50,428 nt of DNA from an uncultured Corynebacterium sp. (GCF_943914615.1 NZ_CALUCS010000016.1:1-50428), one strand, 5' to 3'. Shown: positions 15,842 through 24,011, counted from the first letter of the stretch. The notes: a model not told the origin generated them from the letters alone. Program-made: numbers and translations.

Positions 15842-15878
15842 TTTCAGTGCACCATGCAATACGAGTGAAAGGGCTTCC

Positions 15879-17525
15879 GTGGCAGCGAACGACTCGACCA
15901 CCACCGGCGAAGACAGCACCGAGGGTGTTGTGCGCAAGGTTGCAAAAAAGACGGCAGCGAAGAAGACTGCCCGAAAGGTGGCGAAGAAGTCGACGGTTGC
16001 CAAGAAGGCCACCGCGCGGAAGGCTACGACCAAGGCTGCTGAATCTGCTGCCGAGCCGGAGGAGCAGGCGTCCACTCCTGTAAAGAAGGCAGCTAAGAAA
16101 ACCGCGAAGAAGGCTGCCAAGAAGACCGCACGCAAGGCCGCGAAGAAGACGGCTAAGAAGGCAACCAAGAAAACCGCCAAGAAAACTACGCGTAAGGCCA
16201 CAAAGAAGACTGCAAAAAAGACTACTGCCAAGCGCGGCACAAAGGCAGCGAAGGCCGCCGAGGAGGTCCTCGAGGAGGACGCAGCTGCAACCGGCACCAC
16301 CGCTAGTTCGGCCCCGGAACAGGATACGCCGGACACCGCGGAAGAGCGCGACGACTTCGACGAGGATGCCGACGCTCCCGAGGATCTCGATGCCCTCGAG
16401 GACATGGATGAAGACGATGACCTCGACGACCTCGACGACCTGGACGACCTCGAGGACGATGACGATGACCTCGATGATGATGACGAGGACGACGAGGACT
16501 CTGAGGATTCCGACGAAGAAGACGAGAAGAAAGACGGCAGCTTCGTCTGGGATGAGGACGAATCCGCAGCACTGCGCCAGGCCCGGAAGGATGCGGAGCT
16601 CACCGCTTCCGCGGACTCCGTACGCGCCTACCTGAAGCAGATCGGTAAGGTCGCGCTGCTGAACGCGGAGCAAGAGGTCTCCCTGGCCAAGCGCATCGAG
16701 GCCGGCCTGTACGCCGCTTATCGTCTGCAGGAGATCAAGGAGTCGGGCGAGAAGCTCTCCCCGATGCACCGCCGGGACCTGCGCGAAATCGACCGCGACG
16801 GGCGCCGCGCTAAGAACCACCTGCTAGAGGCCAACCTGCGCCTGGTGGTGTCGCTGGCCAAGCGCTACACCGGCCGTGGCATGGCATTCCTGGATCTGAT
16901 CCAGGAGGGTAACCTGGGCCTGATCCGCGCGGTCGAGAAGTTCGACTACGTGAAGGGCTACAAGTTCTCCACCTACGCCACCTGGTGGATCCGCCAGGCC
17001 ATCACCCGCGCCATGGCTGACCAGGCCCGCACCATCCGCATTCCGGTGCACATGGTCGAGGTCATCAACAAGCTGGGTCGCATTCAGCGCGAGCTGCTGC
17101 AGGACCTGGGCCGCGAGCCCACTCCGGAAGAGCTGGCGCGCGAGATGGATATCACCGTGGACAAGGTGCTGGAGATCCAGCAATACGCCCGCGAGCCGAT
17201 TTCCCTGGACCAGACCATCGGCGACGAGGGCGACTCCCAGCTGGGCGACTTCATCGAGGACTCGGAGGCCGTCGTGGCCGTCGACGCGGTCTCGTTTACC
17301 CTGCTGCAGGACCAGCTGCAGGATGTGTTGCACACTCTGTCCGAGCGTGAGGCCGGCGTGGTGAAGCTGCGTTTCGGCCTGACCGACGGTATGCCGCGCA
17401 CTTTAGACGAGATTGGCCAGGTCTACGGGGTTACCCGCGAGCGCATTCGCCAGATCGAGTCGAAGACGATGTCCAAGCTGCGCCACCCGTCGCGGTCCCA
17501 GGTGCTGCGCGACTACCTGGACTAG
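15879..17525 (+). CDS. sigA: Primary RNA polymerase sigma factor SigA
   Basis: The 548-residue housekeeping sigma factor directs most promoters. The N-terminal third is unusual: residues about 14-127 are Lys/Ala-rich histone-H1-like repeats (AKKTAKK, ARKAAKK), then residues 128-226 are very acidic with runs of Asp/Glu. Region 1.2 begins near residue 245 (DSVRAYLKQIGKVALL). Region 2 is near 318 (NLRLVVSLAKRYTGRGMAFLD, with YKFSTYATWWIRQAITRA for -10 recognition). The region 4 HTH is near 505 (LDEIGQVYGVTRERIRQIE). The start is GTG 15879. The stop overlaps that of the converging DUF4190 gene by 4 bases. Confidence 0.97.
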   Translation: MAANDSTTTGEDSTEGVVRKVAKKTAAKKTARKVAKKSTVAKKATARKATTKAAESAAEPEEQASTPVKKAAKKTAKKAAKKTARKAAKKTAKKATKKTAKKTTRKATKKTAKKTTAKRGTKAAKAAEEVLEEDAAATGTTASSAPEQDTPDTAEERDDFDEDADAPEDLDALEDMDEDDDLDDLDDLDDLEDDDDDLDDDDEDDEDSEDSDEEDEKKDGSFVWDEDESAALRQARKDAELTASADSVRAYLKQIGKVALLNAEQEVSLAKRIEAGLYAAYRLQEIKESGEKLSPMHRRDLREIDRDGRRAKNHLLEANLRLVVSLAKRYTGRGMAFLDLIQEGNLGLIRAVEKFDYVKGYKFSTYATWWIRQAITRAMADQARTIRIPVHMVEVINKLGRIQRELLQDLGREPTPEELAREMDITVDKVLEIQQYAREPISLDQTIGDEGDSQLGDFIEDSEAVVAVDAVSFTLLQDQLQDVLHTLSEREAGVVKLRFGLTDGMPRTLDEIGQVYGVTRERIRQIESKTMSKLRHPSRSQVLRDYLD

Positions 17526-17896
17526 TTCTGGTTGTTCTTCACGCAGTCGGAGAACTCCGTGCCGCGTAGATCTTCGCAACCCTCCATGCTCTTCATGGCC
17601 ACCTGGGTGAAGAAGATCGCGATAGCCATGGCCAATACCCCCAACACCAGGCCGATAATCGCGTAGCTGCGCTGGGTTCCCCTGCGGTTCGCGATAACCA
17701 CCGACGTGATTCCCACCAGGATCGCCAACGCGGCCACCACGATGCCGATAAGGGGAAACATCGCGGCTGGGATAGACAGGATGCCCACAATCAGGGCGGC
17801 CAGGCTCAGCCCGCTGACCTTGCGCGGCGCGATCTTCTCAAGCTCAGCCTCCTGCGCGTTGGACTTATCCAGATCGATGTAGTCTTCTCGAGCCAT
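17522..17896 (-). CDS. Small DUF4190-like membrane protein
   Basis: This 124-residue protein has a charged cytoplasmic N-terminus and two to three membrane helices (SLAALIVGILSIPAAMFPLI, then IVVAALAILVGITSVVIA and IIGLVLGVLAMAIAIFF). A short tail follows with two Cys residues (CEDLRGTEFSDC) that could form a disulfide outside. The arrangement resembles DUF4190 proteins; the function is unknown. ATG 17896 has GGAGGGAAGGAAA upstream. A perfect 10-bp inverted repeat lies 50-80 bp before the start. Confidence 0.72.
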   Translation of the reverse strand: MAREDYIDLDKSNAQEAELEKIAPRKVSGLSLAALIVGILSIPAAMFPLIGIVVAALAILVGITSVVIANRRGTQRSYAIIGLVLGVLAMAIAIFFTQVAMKSMEGCEDLRGTEFSDCVKNNQN

Positions 17897-17944
17897 CGTG
17901 CCGTTTCCTTCCCTCCGAGGTCGCTTGGCATAAAAGCTTCCGGC

Positions 17945-17975
17945 GATACACCGCCGATATACAACGCGGTGTATC
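17945..17975. repeat. 10-bp inverted repeat upstream of the DUF4190-like gene
   Basis: GATACACCGC (17945-17954) and GCGGTGTATC (17966-17975) are perfect complements with an 11-nt AT-rich spacer. It could be an operator for the DUF4190-like gene or a hairpin ending the upstream helicase transcript. There is no U-tract in either direction. Confidence 0.55.
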
Positions 17976-18010
17976 TTACCTCACTTTCCCGGTCTCCCCC
18001 GTATCCGTTC

Positions 18011-19729
18011 TCACCAGTCTCTTAGGTAGGCGATGCGGTCGCGCAGCTGTTGCGCGGTGCACAGCGCTGTGGACGGCCCGCCGCAGTTTCTCCGCGCATC
18101 GTTGTGGATCTGCCCATGTGGCTTGCCGGTGCGGGCGGACTTCATAGATACCAACGCATTCAATTCCTTGCGCAGAGCTGGAAGCTCCTCACTGGCCACG
18201 CGCTTATTGCGCAAGTCCGCGCCGCTTCCCTCGGAGGCCGGCTTCTGCTGCTCCTGCTTGCGGCGCTGTTCCTCTTCCTTCGCCCGCGCATCCAGCTGCT
18301 CGGCTTGGCGTTGACGCAGCAGCGTGCGCATCTGTTCGGCGTCCAGAAGACCGGGTAGGCCCAGGTATGCCTGTTCCTCCTCCGATCCGCTTAAGGTCGC
18401 CGTGCCGTAGGTCGAACCGTCGTAGATGAGACTGTCGAGCTCGGCCTCGGCGCCGACGGACTCGTAGCCCTTGTCCTCCTCCGGCTCGTTTTGCTCTTGA
18501 TTGGCTTGTTGTAGGAGTTGGTCGTCCCAGCCTTCGTTCTGTCGGTGGGGCTTGCCGAGCACGTGGTTGCGCTGCTGCTCCATCTTGGAAGCTAGCTCTA
18601 GGAGTACGGACACACTTGGGAGGAAGATTGACGCCGACTCCCCCGGCCGCCTGGATCGTACAAAACGGCCGATGGCCTGCGCGAAGAATAGTGGTGTGGA
18701 AGAGGATGTCGCGTATACGCCCACGGCCAGGCGCGGCACGTCCACGCCCTCGGAAACCATGCGCACGGCCACCATCCACTCGTCGGTGCTGGCGGAGAAC
18801 TCCTTGATGCGTTCGGAAGCCCCCGCCTCGTCGGAGAGCACCACCGTGACTGGGGTGTTGCTGATCCGCTCCAGAATCCGCGCATAAGCGCGCGCGGTGG
18901 TCTTGTCGGTGGCAATTACCAGACCACCGGCATCCGGGATGGTTTCGCGCAGTTGCTGCAGACGCGTCTGCGCGGCGTTGAGCACGGCAGGAATCCAGTC
19001 GCCCTTTGGGTCCAGCGCAGTGCGCCATGCCCGGGCAGTCTGCTCTGCGTTCAACGGCTCGCCCAGGCGTGCCTCGAATTCCTCGCCGGCGGAGTTGCGC
19101 CAGCGCGCCTGGCCGGAGTACGCCAGGAACACCACTGGGCGAACCACGCCATCCTTCAGCGCGTCCGCGTAGCCGTAGGTGTAGTCGGCGGAGGACACGA
19201 GCGCGCCGTCGGCGCCCTCCACCGCTTCGTAACGCACGAAGGGGATCTGGGAATCGTCGGAGCGGAAAGGCGTGCCCGTGAGCGCCAGGCGGCGTTCCAC
19301 ATGCTCGTAGGCCATGCGTACGCCGTCGCCCCAGCTCTTCGCATCGCCGGCGTGGTGGATCTCGTCCAAGATCACCAGCGCCTTCTTCGCGGTGGCTACC
19401 TGGTAGTGCTTCGTGGGCTTCATGCCCACCTGGGCATAGGTCACACACACGCCGTCGTAGGCGTTGTTGAACGGCGAGGAGTTCGTGAACTCGGCGTCGA
19501 GCGCAATCCCCCGCTCCGCGGCGGACTGCGCCCACTGCACCTTCAGGTGTTCGGTGGGCACCACGATAACCAGTCGGTCTACAGCACGGGTATCCAGTAG
19601 CAACCGTGCGATCGTCAGGGCGAAGGTCGTTTTACCCGCGCCCGGGGTCGCCACGGCCAGGAAGTCCTTCGGGCTGGCCTCGACGTATTTGTTCAGTGCC
19701 TCCTGCTGCCATAGGCGGAGGTGCTTCAC
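18011..19729 (-). CDS. Superfamily 2 DEAD/DEAH-type helicase (UvrB/XPB-like ATPase)
   Basis: The 572-residue protein has a Q-motif-like LRLWQQEALNKY at the N-terminus, Walker A TPGAGKTT (near residue 31), motif II DEIHHAG (near 135), motif III LTGTPFRSD, and a second RecA domain ending in the QAIGRFVRSRRPGE motif VI (near 365). A Glu/Gln-rich coiled-coil-like stretch follows from about 400 to 510. A C-terminal helical piece contains KPHGQIHNDARRNCGGPS. The nucleic acid target is unknown. GTG 19729 overlaps the DUF3039 stop as GTGA; an ATG 33 nt upstream would force a longer overlap. The pair is translationally coupled and probably works together. Confidence 0.85.
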   Translation of the reverse strand: MKHLRLWQQEALNKYVEASPKDFLAVATPGAGKTTFALTIARLLLDTRAVDRLVIVVPTEHLKVQWAQSAAERGIALDAEFTNSSPFNNAYDGVCVTYAQVGMKPTKHYQVATAKKALVILDEIHHAGDAKSWGDGVRMAYEHVERRLALTGTPFRSDDSQIPFVRYEAVEGADGALVSSADYTYGYADALKDGVVRPVVFLAYSGQARWRNSAGEEFEARLGEPLNAEQTARAWRTALDPKGDWIPAVLNAAQTRLQQLRETIPDAGGLVIATDKTTARAYARILERISNTPVTVVLSDEAGASERIKEFSASTDEWMVAVRMVSEGVDVPRLAVGVYATSSSTPLFFAQAIGRFVRSRRPGESASIFLPSVSVLLELASKMEQQRNHVLGKPHRQNEGWDDQLLQQANQEQNEPEEDKGYESVGAEAELDSLIYDGSTYGTATLSGSEEEQAYLGLPGLLDAEQMRTLLRQRQAEQLDARAKEEEQRRKQEQQKPASEGSGADLRNKRVASEELPALRKELNALVSMKSARTGKPHGQIHNDARRNCGGPSTALCTAQQLRDRIAYLRDW

Positions 19730-19968
19730 TTCTTGCGCAGCCCCTTGTAGATCTGCTCGCAATCCGGGCAGACCGGCGATCCCGGCTTAGCCTGCTTGCG
19801 CACGGGGAAAGTCTCACCGCACAGCGCTACGACCAGCTTGCCCATCACGGCGGATTCGACGATCTGGTCCTTCTTCACATAGTGGAAGAACTTCGGAACA
19901 TCGTCATCCGTCGTCGTATCCGTGTTGACTTCGGGGCGCTCAATCGTTGTCGTACTTGGGTTACTCAC
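19726..19968 (-). CDS. DUF3039 family protein
   Basis: This 80-residue protein has a disordered Thr/Asp-rich N-terminus, then a compact domain with FFHYVKKDQIVES, VVALCGETF and a CPDC pair near the C-terminus. It likely binds zinc through His/Cys or three Cys and resembles small nucleic-acid-binding ribbons. The function is unknown. The gene starts at GTG 19968, diverges from the DUF3099 gene, and overlaps the helicase start by 4 bases. The tight coupling suggests it is a helicase partner or adaptor. Confidence 0.85.
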   Translation of the reverse strand: MSNPSTTTIERPEVNTDTTTDDDVPKFFHYVKKDQIVESAVMGKLVVALCGETFPVRKQAKPGSPVCPDCEQIYKGLRKK

Positions 19969-20014
19969 AGTTCACCATCATGCCCCTGAATCTGCTTGTT
20001 TTCCAGCTGCGTAC

Positions 20015-20020
20015 TAGCGT
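20015..20020 (+). promoter_or_regulatory. -10 box of the DUF3099 gene (leaderless)
   Basis: TAGCGT is followed by 7 nt and ATG 20028. The same hexamer and spacing occur before galE. Confidence 0.45.
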
Positions 20021-20027
20021 TGGTTCT

Positions 20028-20465
20028 ATGGCTGATGCACGAAGAAAGAAAACGGGAGGTGAATCCCGAGCCAAGCGAGCATCAAAGGTGGAAATTATCA
20101 CGGATGCCAAGAGTTCGCGTTTGCAGGGATGGCACCACCGTCGAAAGCTCTATGCCGTGCTGCAGCTTCTGCGCATCCCAATTCTCGCCCTCGCTGCACT
20201 GGTGATGTTGCTCACCCACAACCCTGCCCTCGCGGTGTGCGTGGCGGCAGTCAGCCTGCCTCTGCCCTGGATCGCCGTGCTGCTGGCCAACGAATCCGGT
20301 CAGGTAGACGAGACCACGAACAAGGTCTACAAGCCCGCCCTCGTGCGCGAACAGCGTCGTGCCCAGCGAGCAGCTCTTGCCGGGGAGACTTCCCGCCCCA
20401 TGCTGGAATCGAGATCCTCGCATCCAGACATCATCGAGTACAACCCCGATCAGCCCTCTTCCTAG
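20028..20465 (+). CDS. DUF3099 family membrane protein
   Basis: This 145-residue protein has a basic N-terminus (ADARRKKTGGESRAKRAS). A conserved IITDAKSSRLQGWHHRRKLY segment is followed by two membrane helices (LLRIPILALAALVMLL and LAVCVAAVSLPLPWIAVLLA, about 58-97) and a soluble tail. The family is actinobacterial with a member near sigB in M. tuberculosis (Rv2709). The function is unknown. ATG 20028 is chosen over an earlier in-frame ATG because a -10 box lies 7 nt upstream of it. The methyltransferase gene follows after 12 bp, so the two are probably co-transcribed. Confidence 0.8.
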   Translation: MADARRKKTGGESRAKRASKVEIITDAKSSRLQGWHHRRKLYAVLQLLRIPILALAALVMLLTHNPALAVCVAAVSLPLPWIAVLLANESGQVDETTNKVYKPALVREQRRAQRAALAGETSRPMLESRSSHPDIIEYNPDQPSS

Positions 20466-20477
20466 CAAGGAATCAGC

Positions 20478-22157
20478 ATGTCCTACTTTCCACTATGCAC
20501 TCCCGGTAAAGCCACCGAACAGCTAGTTCGCATCCTTGTCGACCGGGGCTACGGATCTGCTCTGATCTTGGAGGCGCTCGGTGTAGAAGGCGTGGCCGCC
20601 GCCCAGTCTGGTTCGCCCGCGGCCGCCATGTGGCACCTGTCTCAGCGCGACTCCTCGGCCGCCCAGCTCGTCGCTGCTGTTTATTTACGACGCCCACAGC
20701 CCGCGGCCTTCTTCCGGGATCTCGTCGGAGCCGAGGCCACCTCCAGCTTGGTGACAGAGCATGCGCTGATCCCTGTGGAACAGCAATCCGCGCCAGGCGA
20801 AGATTACGGTGCCGAGTCGCTGCGACTGAACCTGGACATCCGACCTGCCCATCACCCGGCCCACGGCGACGCGGAGGTACTGGTGCTCTCGGACCCGGAT
20901 GCTTCCTTGGAAGACCGCGTCCCCGGACCGGGCCATGTTCCCGGAGTCGGCAACGCTCCCCTGTCGCTGCTTAACGCCATCCCAGAGCTGGCTGCAAATG
21001 CGCGGGTGCTGGACCTCGGCACGGGCTCCGGCGTACTCGCATTAGTGCTAGCAGCAAACGCTGGGCCCAAGCCACCAAAAATTTTTGGCAGCGACATTCA
21101 CGGCCGTTCCCTGGACTTCGCCCGCGTGGCCGCAATGGCGCAAGGACTGGAATCGCCACTGGTGAACTGGGTGCAGGGATCCTGGTTTGAACCCTTTAGT
21201 GCTGAAGCTGCCGACGCTGAGTCCGCTAACGCTGGCGCTTTCGACGTCATCGTCGCCAACCCTCCCTTCGTCATCGGCCCTTCCGTGGACCTGGATGCCG
21301 ATGAAGGGCACGTGTACCGCGACTCTGGCCTGCCACTCGACGCAGCCAGCAAGCTGGTCGTCGAACAATCCGTTCAACACCTGGCACCGGGAGGCCACGC
21401 GCACCTGCTGATCGGCTGGGCGCTCGGCGAGGAAGGCAGCGATGCCGCCAGCTCTGCTGCCGAGCGGATTCTCGGCTGGCTGCCCGACGAGGGCGCCCGC
21501 GCCTGGGTCCTGCAGCGCGACGAGGTGGACGTTGCCACGTACGTCACCACCTGGCTGCGCGACGAAAGCATTGACCCCCGCAGCGCTGCCGGCCAACGCC
21601 GCACCACGGACTGGCTGGACTTCTTCGCCCGCCACCAGATCACCCGCATCGGCCTGGGCTGGATCCACATTGAGAAGTGTGATGGCACCAGCGAGCTGAC
21701 CGTCGAGTCGCTCGACCATGCACTGCCAGCCGGGGCATACCTCGGCCGGGAGGCCGCCCAGTGGTTCGCCCGCTGCAGATGGATCGACCAGCTGGAGGTG
21801 CCGGGCCGCCCCGCTGCCACAGCGGTGGCGGAGAGCCGCTACCGGCTGGGACGTGGCGTCATACTAGAAAAAACAGCAACCGCCGCCGACCAGGGGTTCG
21901 GCGAGGAGAGTGCGCGGCTAACTCGCACCGACGGTCCGGGGTGGTCCCACGAGGTTGACGGTGTGCTGGCGACGATACTGGCAGGGCTCAGCTGGGAGGG
22001 GCTCAACCTGCGTGACGTAGCCGAGTTCTATCACGCGATACACGGCGACGAGCTGGGGATCAGTACCGAGGAGCTGGTGGATCAACTGGTGCCGATCGCG
22101 GTGGATCTGGTTCGGCACGGGATGATCGTGCCGGAAGATTTGCGTGAGCTGTACTAG
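20478..22157 (+). CDS. Class I SAM-dependent methyltransferase (NPPF type)
   Basis: In this 559-residue protein the central domain carries SAM motif I VLDLGTGSGVLALVLAAN (near residue 175), an acidic IFGSDIHGRSLDFAR motif II, and motif IV DVIVANPPFVIG (near 256). The N/D-PPF/Y signature marks enzymes that methylate amide or exocyclic amino nitrogens (PrmC, RsmC, TrmN6 relatives). About 165 N-terminal and 230 C-terminal residues surround it, far longer than PrmC, so the target may be a different protein, rRNA or tRNA. There are no membrane segments. ATG 20478 lies 12 bp after the DUF3099 gene with AGGAA just upstream. The dtd gene follows 64 bp later. Confidence 0.82.
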   Translation: MSYFPLCTPGKATEQLVRILVDRGYGSALILEALGVEGVAAAQSGSPAAAMWHLSQRDSSAAQLVAAVYLRRPQPAAFFRDLVGAEATSSLVTEHALIPVEQQSAPGEDYGAESLRLNLDIRPAHHPAHGDAEVLVLSDPDASLEDRVPGPGHVPGVGNAPLSLLNAIPELAANARVLDLGTGSGVLALVLAANAGPKPPKIFGSDIHGRSLDFARVAAMAQGLESPLVNWVQGSWFEPFSAEAADAESANAGAFDVIVANPPFVIGPSVDLDADEGHVYRDSGLPLDAASKLVVEQSVQHLAPGGHAHLLIGWALGEEGSDAASSAAERILGWLPDEGARAWVLQRDEVDVATYVTTWLRDESIDPRSAAGQRRTTDWLDFFARHQITRIGLGWIHIEKCDGTSELTVESLDHALPAGAYLGREAAQWFARCRWIDQLEVPGRPAATAVAESRYRLGRGVILEKTATAADQGFGEESARLTRTDGPGWSHEVDGVLATILAGLSWEGLNLRDVAEFYHAIHGDELGISTEELVDQLVPIAVDLVRHGMIVPEDLRELY

Positions 22158-22221
22158 AACCTCCGACACCTAGAACCCCAGAACAGGAACAACGAGTGAT
22201 TTTTAGGAAGGCGGATCGACA

Positions 22222-22692
22222 GTGAAAGCGGTAGTGAGCACAGTCAGCAGCGCAGAGGTGACCGTCGACGGCGAGGTCGTTGGATCGGTACAAGGCCCTG
22301 CTCTGCTAGCACTCGTCGGCATCGGAGTTGGCGACATTGCCAACGAGAGCGTGAACGAGGAGGCCGTGGAGAAAATGGCGCGGAAGATCGCCGAACTACG
22401 CCTGCTTCCCGCTGCTGACGAGCCGTGGGATAGCCCGCGCAATCACTCGGTTGAGGAAGTAGGCGGGCAGGTACTGCTGGTCAGTCAGTTCACGCTTATG
22501 GGTGAAACGAAGAAGGGGCGACGACCTTCCTGGGCGAACGCGGCACCGGGCGAGGCCGCGCAACCGGTGTTCAACCGCATCGCCGAACTACTGCGCCAGC
22601 GGGGAATAGTTGTAGAAACAGGCCGATTCGGAGCCATGATGAAAGTCTCCAGCGTAAACGAGGGGCCATTCACCGTGCTGGTGGAAACTTAG
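22222..22692 (+). CDS. dtd: D-aminoacyl-tRNA deacylase (Dtd)
   Basis: This 156-residue enzyme hydrolyses D-aminoacyl-tRNAs (D-Tyr and others, also Gly-tRNAAla in known members), protecting translation. The active-site VSQFTL motif is near residue 92. The C-terminal cross-subunit NEGPFT motif with the Gly-cisPro pair is near 150. The N-terminus (KAVVSTVSSAEVTVDGEVVG) fits the family, as does the length. The start is GTG 22222 with AGGAAGG at 22205-22211. Confidence 0.95.
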   Translation: MKAVVSTVSSAEVTVDGEVVGSVQGPALLALVGIGVGDIANESVNEEAVEKMARKIAELRLLPAADEPWDSPRNHSVEEVGGQVLLVSQFTLMGETKKGRRPSWANAAPGEAAQPVFNRIAELLRQRGIVVETGRFGAMMKVSSVNEGPFTVLVET

Positions 22693-22801
22693 CTAAGCCC
22701 GCCATTTCTACTATTGCGCCAGGTGGCGGGGTATATCCGAGACCGCATTTGGGATCAATTACGGCAGCAAACCCTATTGCGGGGGTAAGCGCAGTTCCCT
22801 T

Positions 22802-22853
22802 CTAAGGGGTGGGTGGGGAACAATTCATCGAAGATGTCCGTTAACCCCTTAGA
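22802..22853. repeat. 10-bp inverted repeat enclosing the sigB promoter
   Basis: TCTAAGGGGT (22801-22810) and ACCCCTTAGA (22844-22853) are perfect complements separated by 33 nt, which contain an ECF-type promoter. The outer right arm overlaps the expected transcription start. Confidence 0.6.
22817..22842 (+). promoter_or_regulatory. ECF-type (SigH/SigE-like) sigB promoter
   Basis: GGAAC (22817-22821) and GTT (22840-22842) are 18 nt apart, matching the GGAA-N18-GTT pattern of SigH/SigE-class promoters. Known mycobacterial sigB genes are controlled by such sigma factors. The leader would be about 75 nt. Confidence 0.6.
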
Positions 22854-22923
22854 GCTTCGGCAAAAAACGAGAAAATCTTGAAGAGCTTGAGCGCTATCGA
22901 GCCACGGGAGGCACACCAGCACT

Positions 22924-23955
22924 ATGAAACACTCCATGATTGATAACGAGTACAACGGCATCAACAGCGGTAGGGGCAACGGCGGTTCGGCCGACGATAG
23001 CGATAAGAAAGAAGACAAGGGCCGACGGCGCGGAAACAACGAAAACCCGTCGGCGGACTTGGTCCGCGTCTACCTCAACGGCATCGGCAAAACCGCGCTT
23101 CTGACCGCCGAAGACGAAGTCGAACTGTCGAAGCGGATCGAAGTTGGCCTGTACTCCGAGTACCTGCTGGCCAACGCCGAAAAGCTAACCCGCGCAAAAA
23201 AGCGCGACCTGAAGGTTCTGGCTCGCGAGGGCAAGGCCGCCCGCAGCCACCTGCTGGAGGCAAACCTGCGCCTGGTTGTCTCCCTGGCGAAGCGCTACAC
23301 CGGCCGCGGAATGCCACTGCTGGACCTGATTCAGGAGGGCAACCTGGGCCTTATCCGCGCGATGGAAAAGTTCGACTACACCAAGGGCTTTAAGTTCTCC
23401 ACCTACGCAACCTGGTGGATTCGCCAGGCCATCACCCGTGGCATGGCCGACCAGTCCCGCACCATCCGCCTTCCCGTCCACCTCGTCGAGCAGGTCAACA
23501 AACTGTCTCGCATCAAGCGCGAGATGTACCAGCAGCTGGGTCGCGAGGCTACAAATGAAGAGCTGTCGGAGGAGTCCGGCATCGAGGAGTCCAAGATCGA
23601 GATGCTGCTGAAGCAGTCCCGCGATCCGGTGAGCCTGGATATGCCGGTCGGTAGCGACGAGGAAGCCCCGCTGGGTGACTTCATCGAGGATTCCGAGGCT
23701 ACCGACGCGGAAACCGCCGTGGTGGCTTCCCTGCGCCACTCCGATGTGCGCGCAGTACTGGGCACCCTGGAGGAGCGCGAGCAGGATGTGATCAAGCTGC
23801 GCTACGGATTGGATGACGGTATGCCTCGCACCCTGGACCAGATCGGTCGTCGTTTTGGACTGTCCCGCGAGCGCGTGCGCCAGATTGAACGCGAAGTTAT
23901 GGCGAAGCTGCGCGAAGGCGACCGTGCGGATAAGCTGCGCGAGTACGCCGTCTAA
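22924..23955 (+). CDS. sigB: Group 2 (non-essential) sigma factor SigB
   Basis: This 343-residue principal-like sigma factor is used in stress and transition phases. After a hydrophilic, Gly/Asn/Lys-rich first 40 residues come region 1.2 (DLVRVYLNGIGKTALLTAEDE), region 2 (NLRLVVSLAKRYTGRGMPLLD, FKFSTYATWWIRQAITRG) and region 4 (LDQIGRRFGLSRERVRQIE). It lacks the long Lys-rich and acidic N-terminus of SigA, while regions 2-4 are nearly the same, implying overlapping promoter recognition. ATG 22924 has GGGAGG at 22906-22911, a long 12-nt spacing. dtxR follows, as in M. tuberculosis (sigB-ideR). Confidence 0.95.
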   Translation: MKHSMIDNEYNGINSGRGNGGSADDSDKKEDKGRRRGNNENPSADLVRVYLNGIGKTALLTAEDEVELSKRIEVGLYSEYLLANAEKLTRAKKRDLKVLAREGKAARSHLLEANLRLVVSLAKRYTGRGMPLLDLIQEGNLGLIRAMEKFDYTKGFKFSTYATWWIRQAITRGMADQSRTIRLPVHLVEQVNKLSRIKREMYQQLGREATNEELSEESGIEESKIEMLLKQSRDPVSLDMPVGSDEEAPLGDFIEDSEATDAETAVVASLRHSDVRAVLGTLEEREQDVIKLRYGLDDGMPRTLDQIGRRFGLSRERVRQIEREVMAKLREGDRADKLREYAV

Positions 23956-23986
23956 CCCCGCAGAAAAAGCAAGTACCTACACTTCT

Positions 23987-24011
23987 GCCCCGTTCCCGAT
24001 GTGGACGGGGC
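23987..24011 (+). terminator. Hairpin after sigB
   Basis: GCCCCGT (23987-23993) and ACGGGGC (24005-24011) form a perfect 7-bp stem with an 11-nt loop. It is followed by TATAATC rather than a U-run, and its right arm abuts the dtxR -10 box. Confidence 0.5.

Noticed and set aside
15764..16820. Long minus-strand reading frames opposite the sigA 5' half, giving Ser- or Val/Leu-rich proteins
   Set aside because: They are the antisense of Lys- and Asp-rich codons of SigA. Composition is extreme, and no ribosome binding site or family motif is seen.
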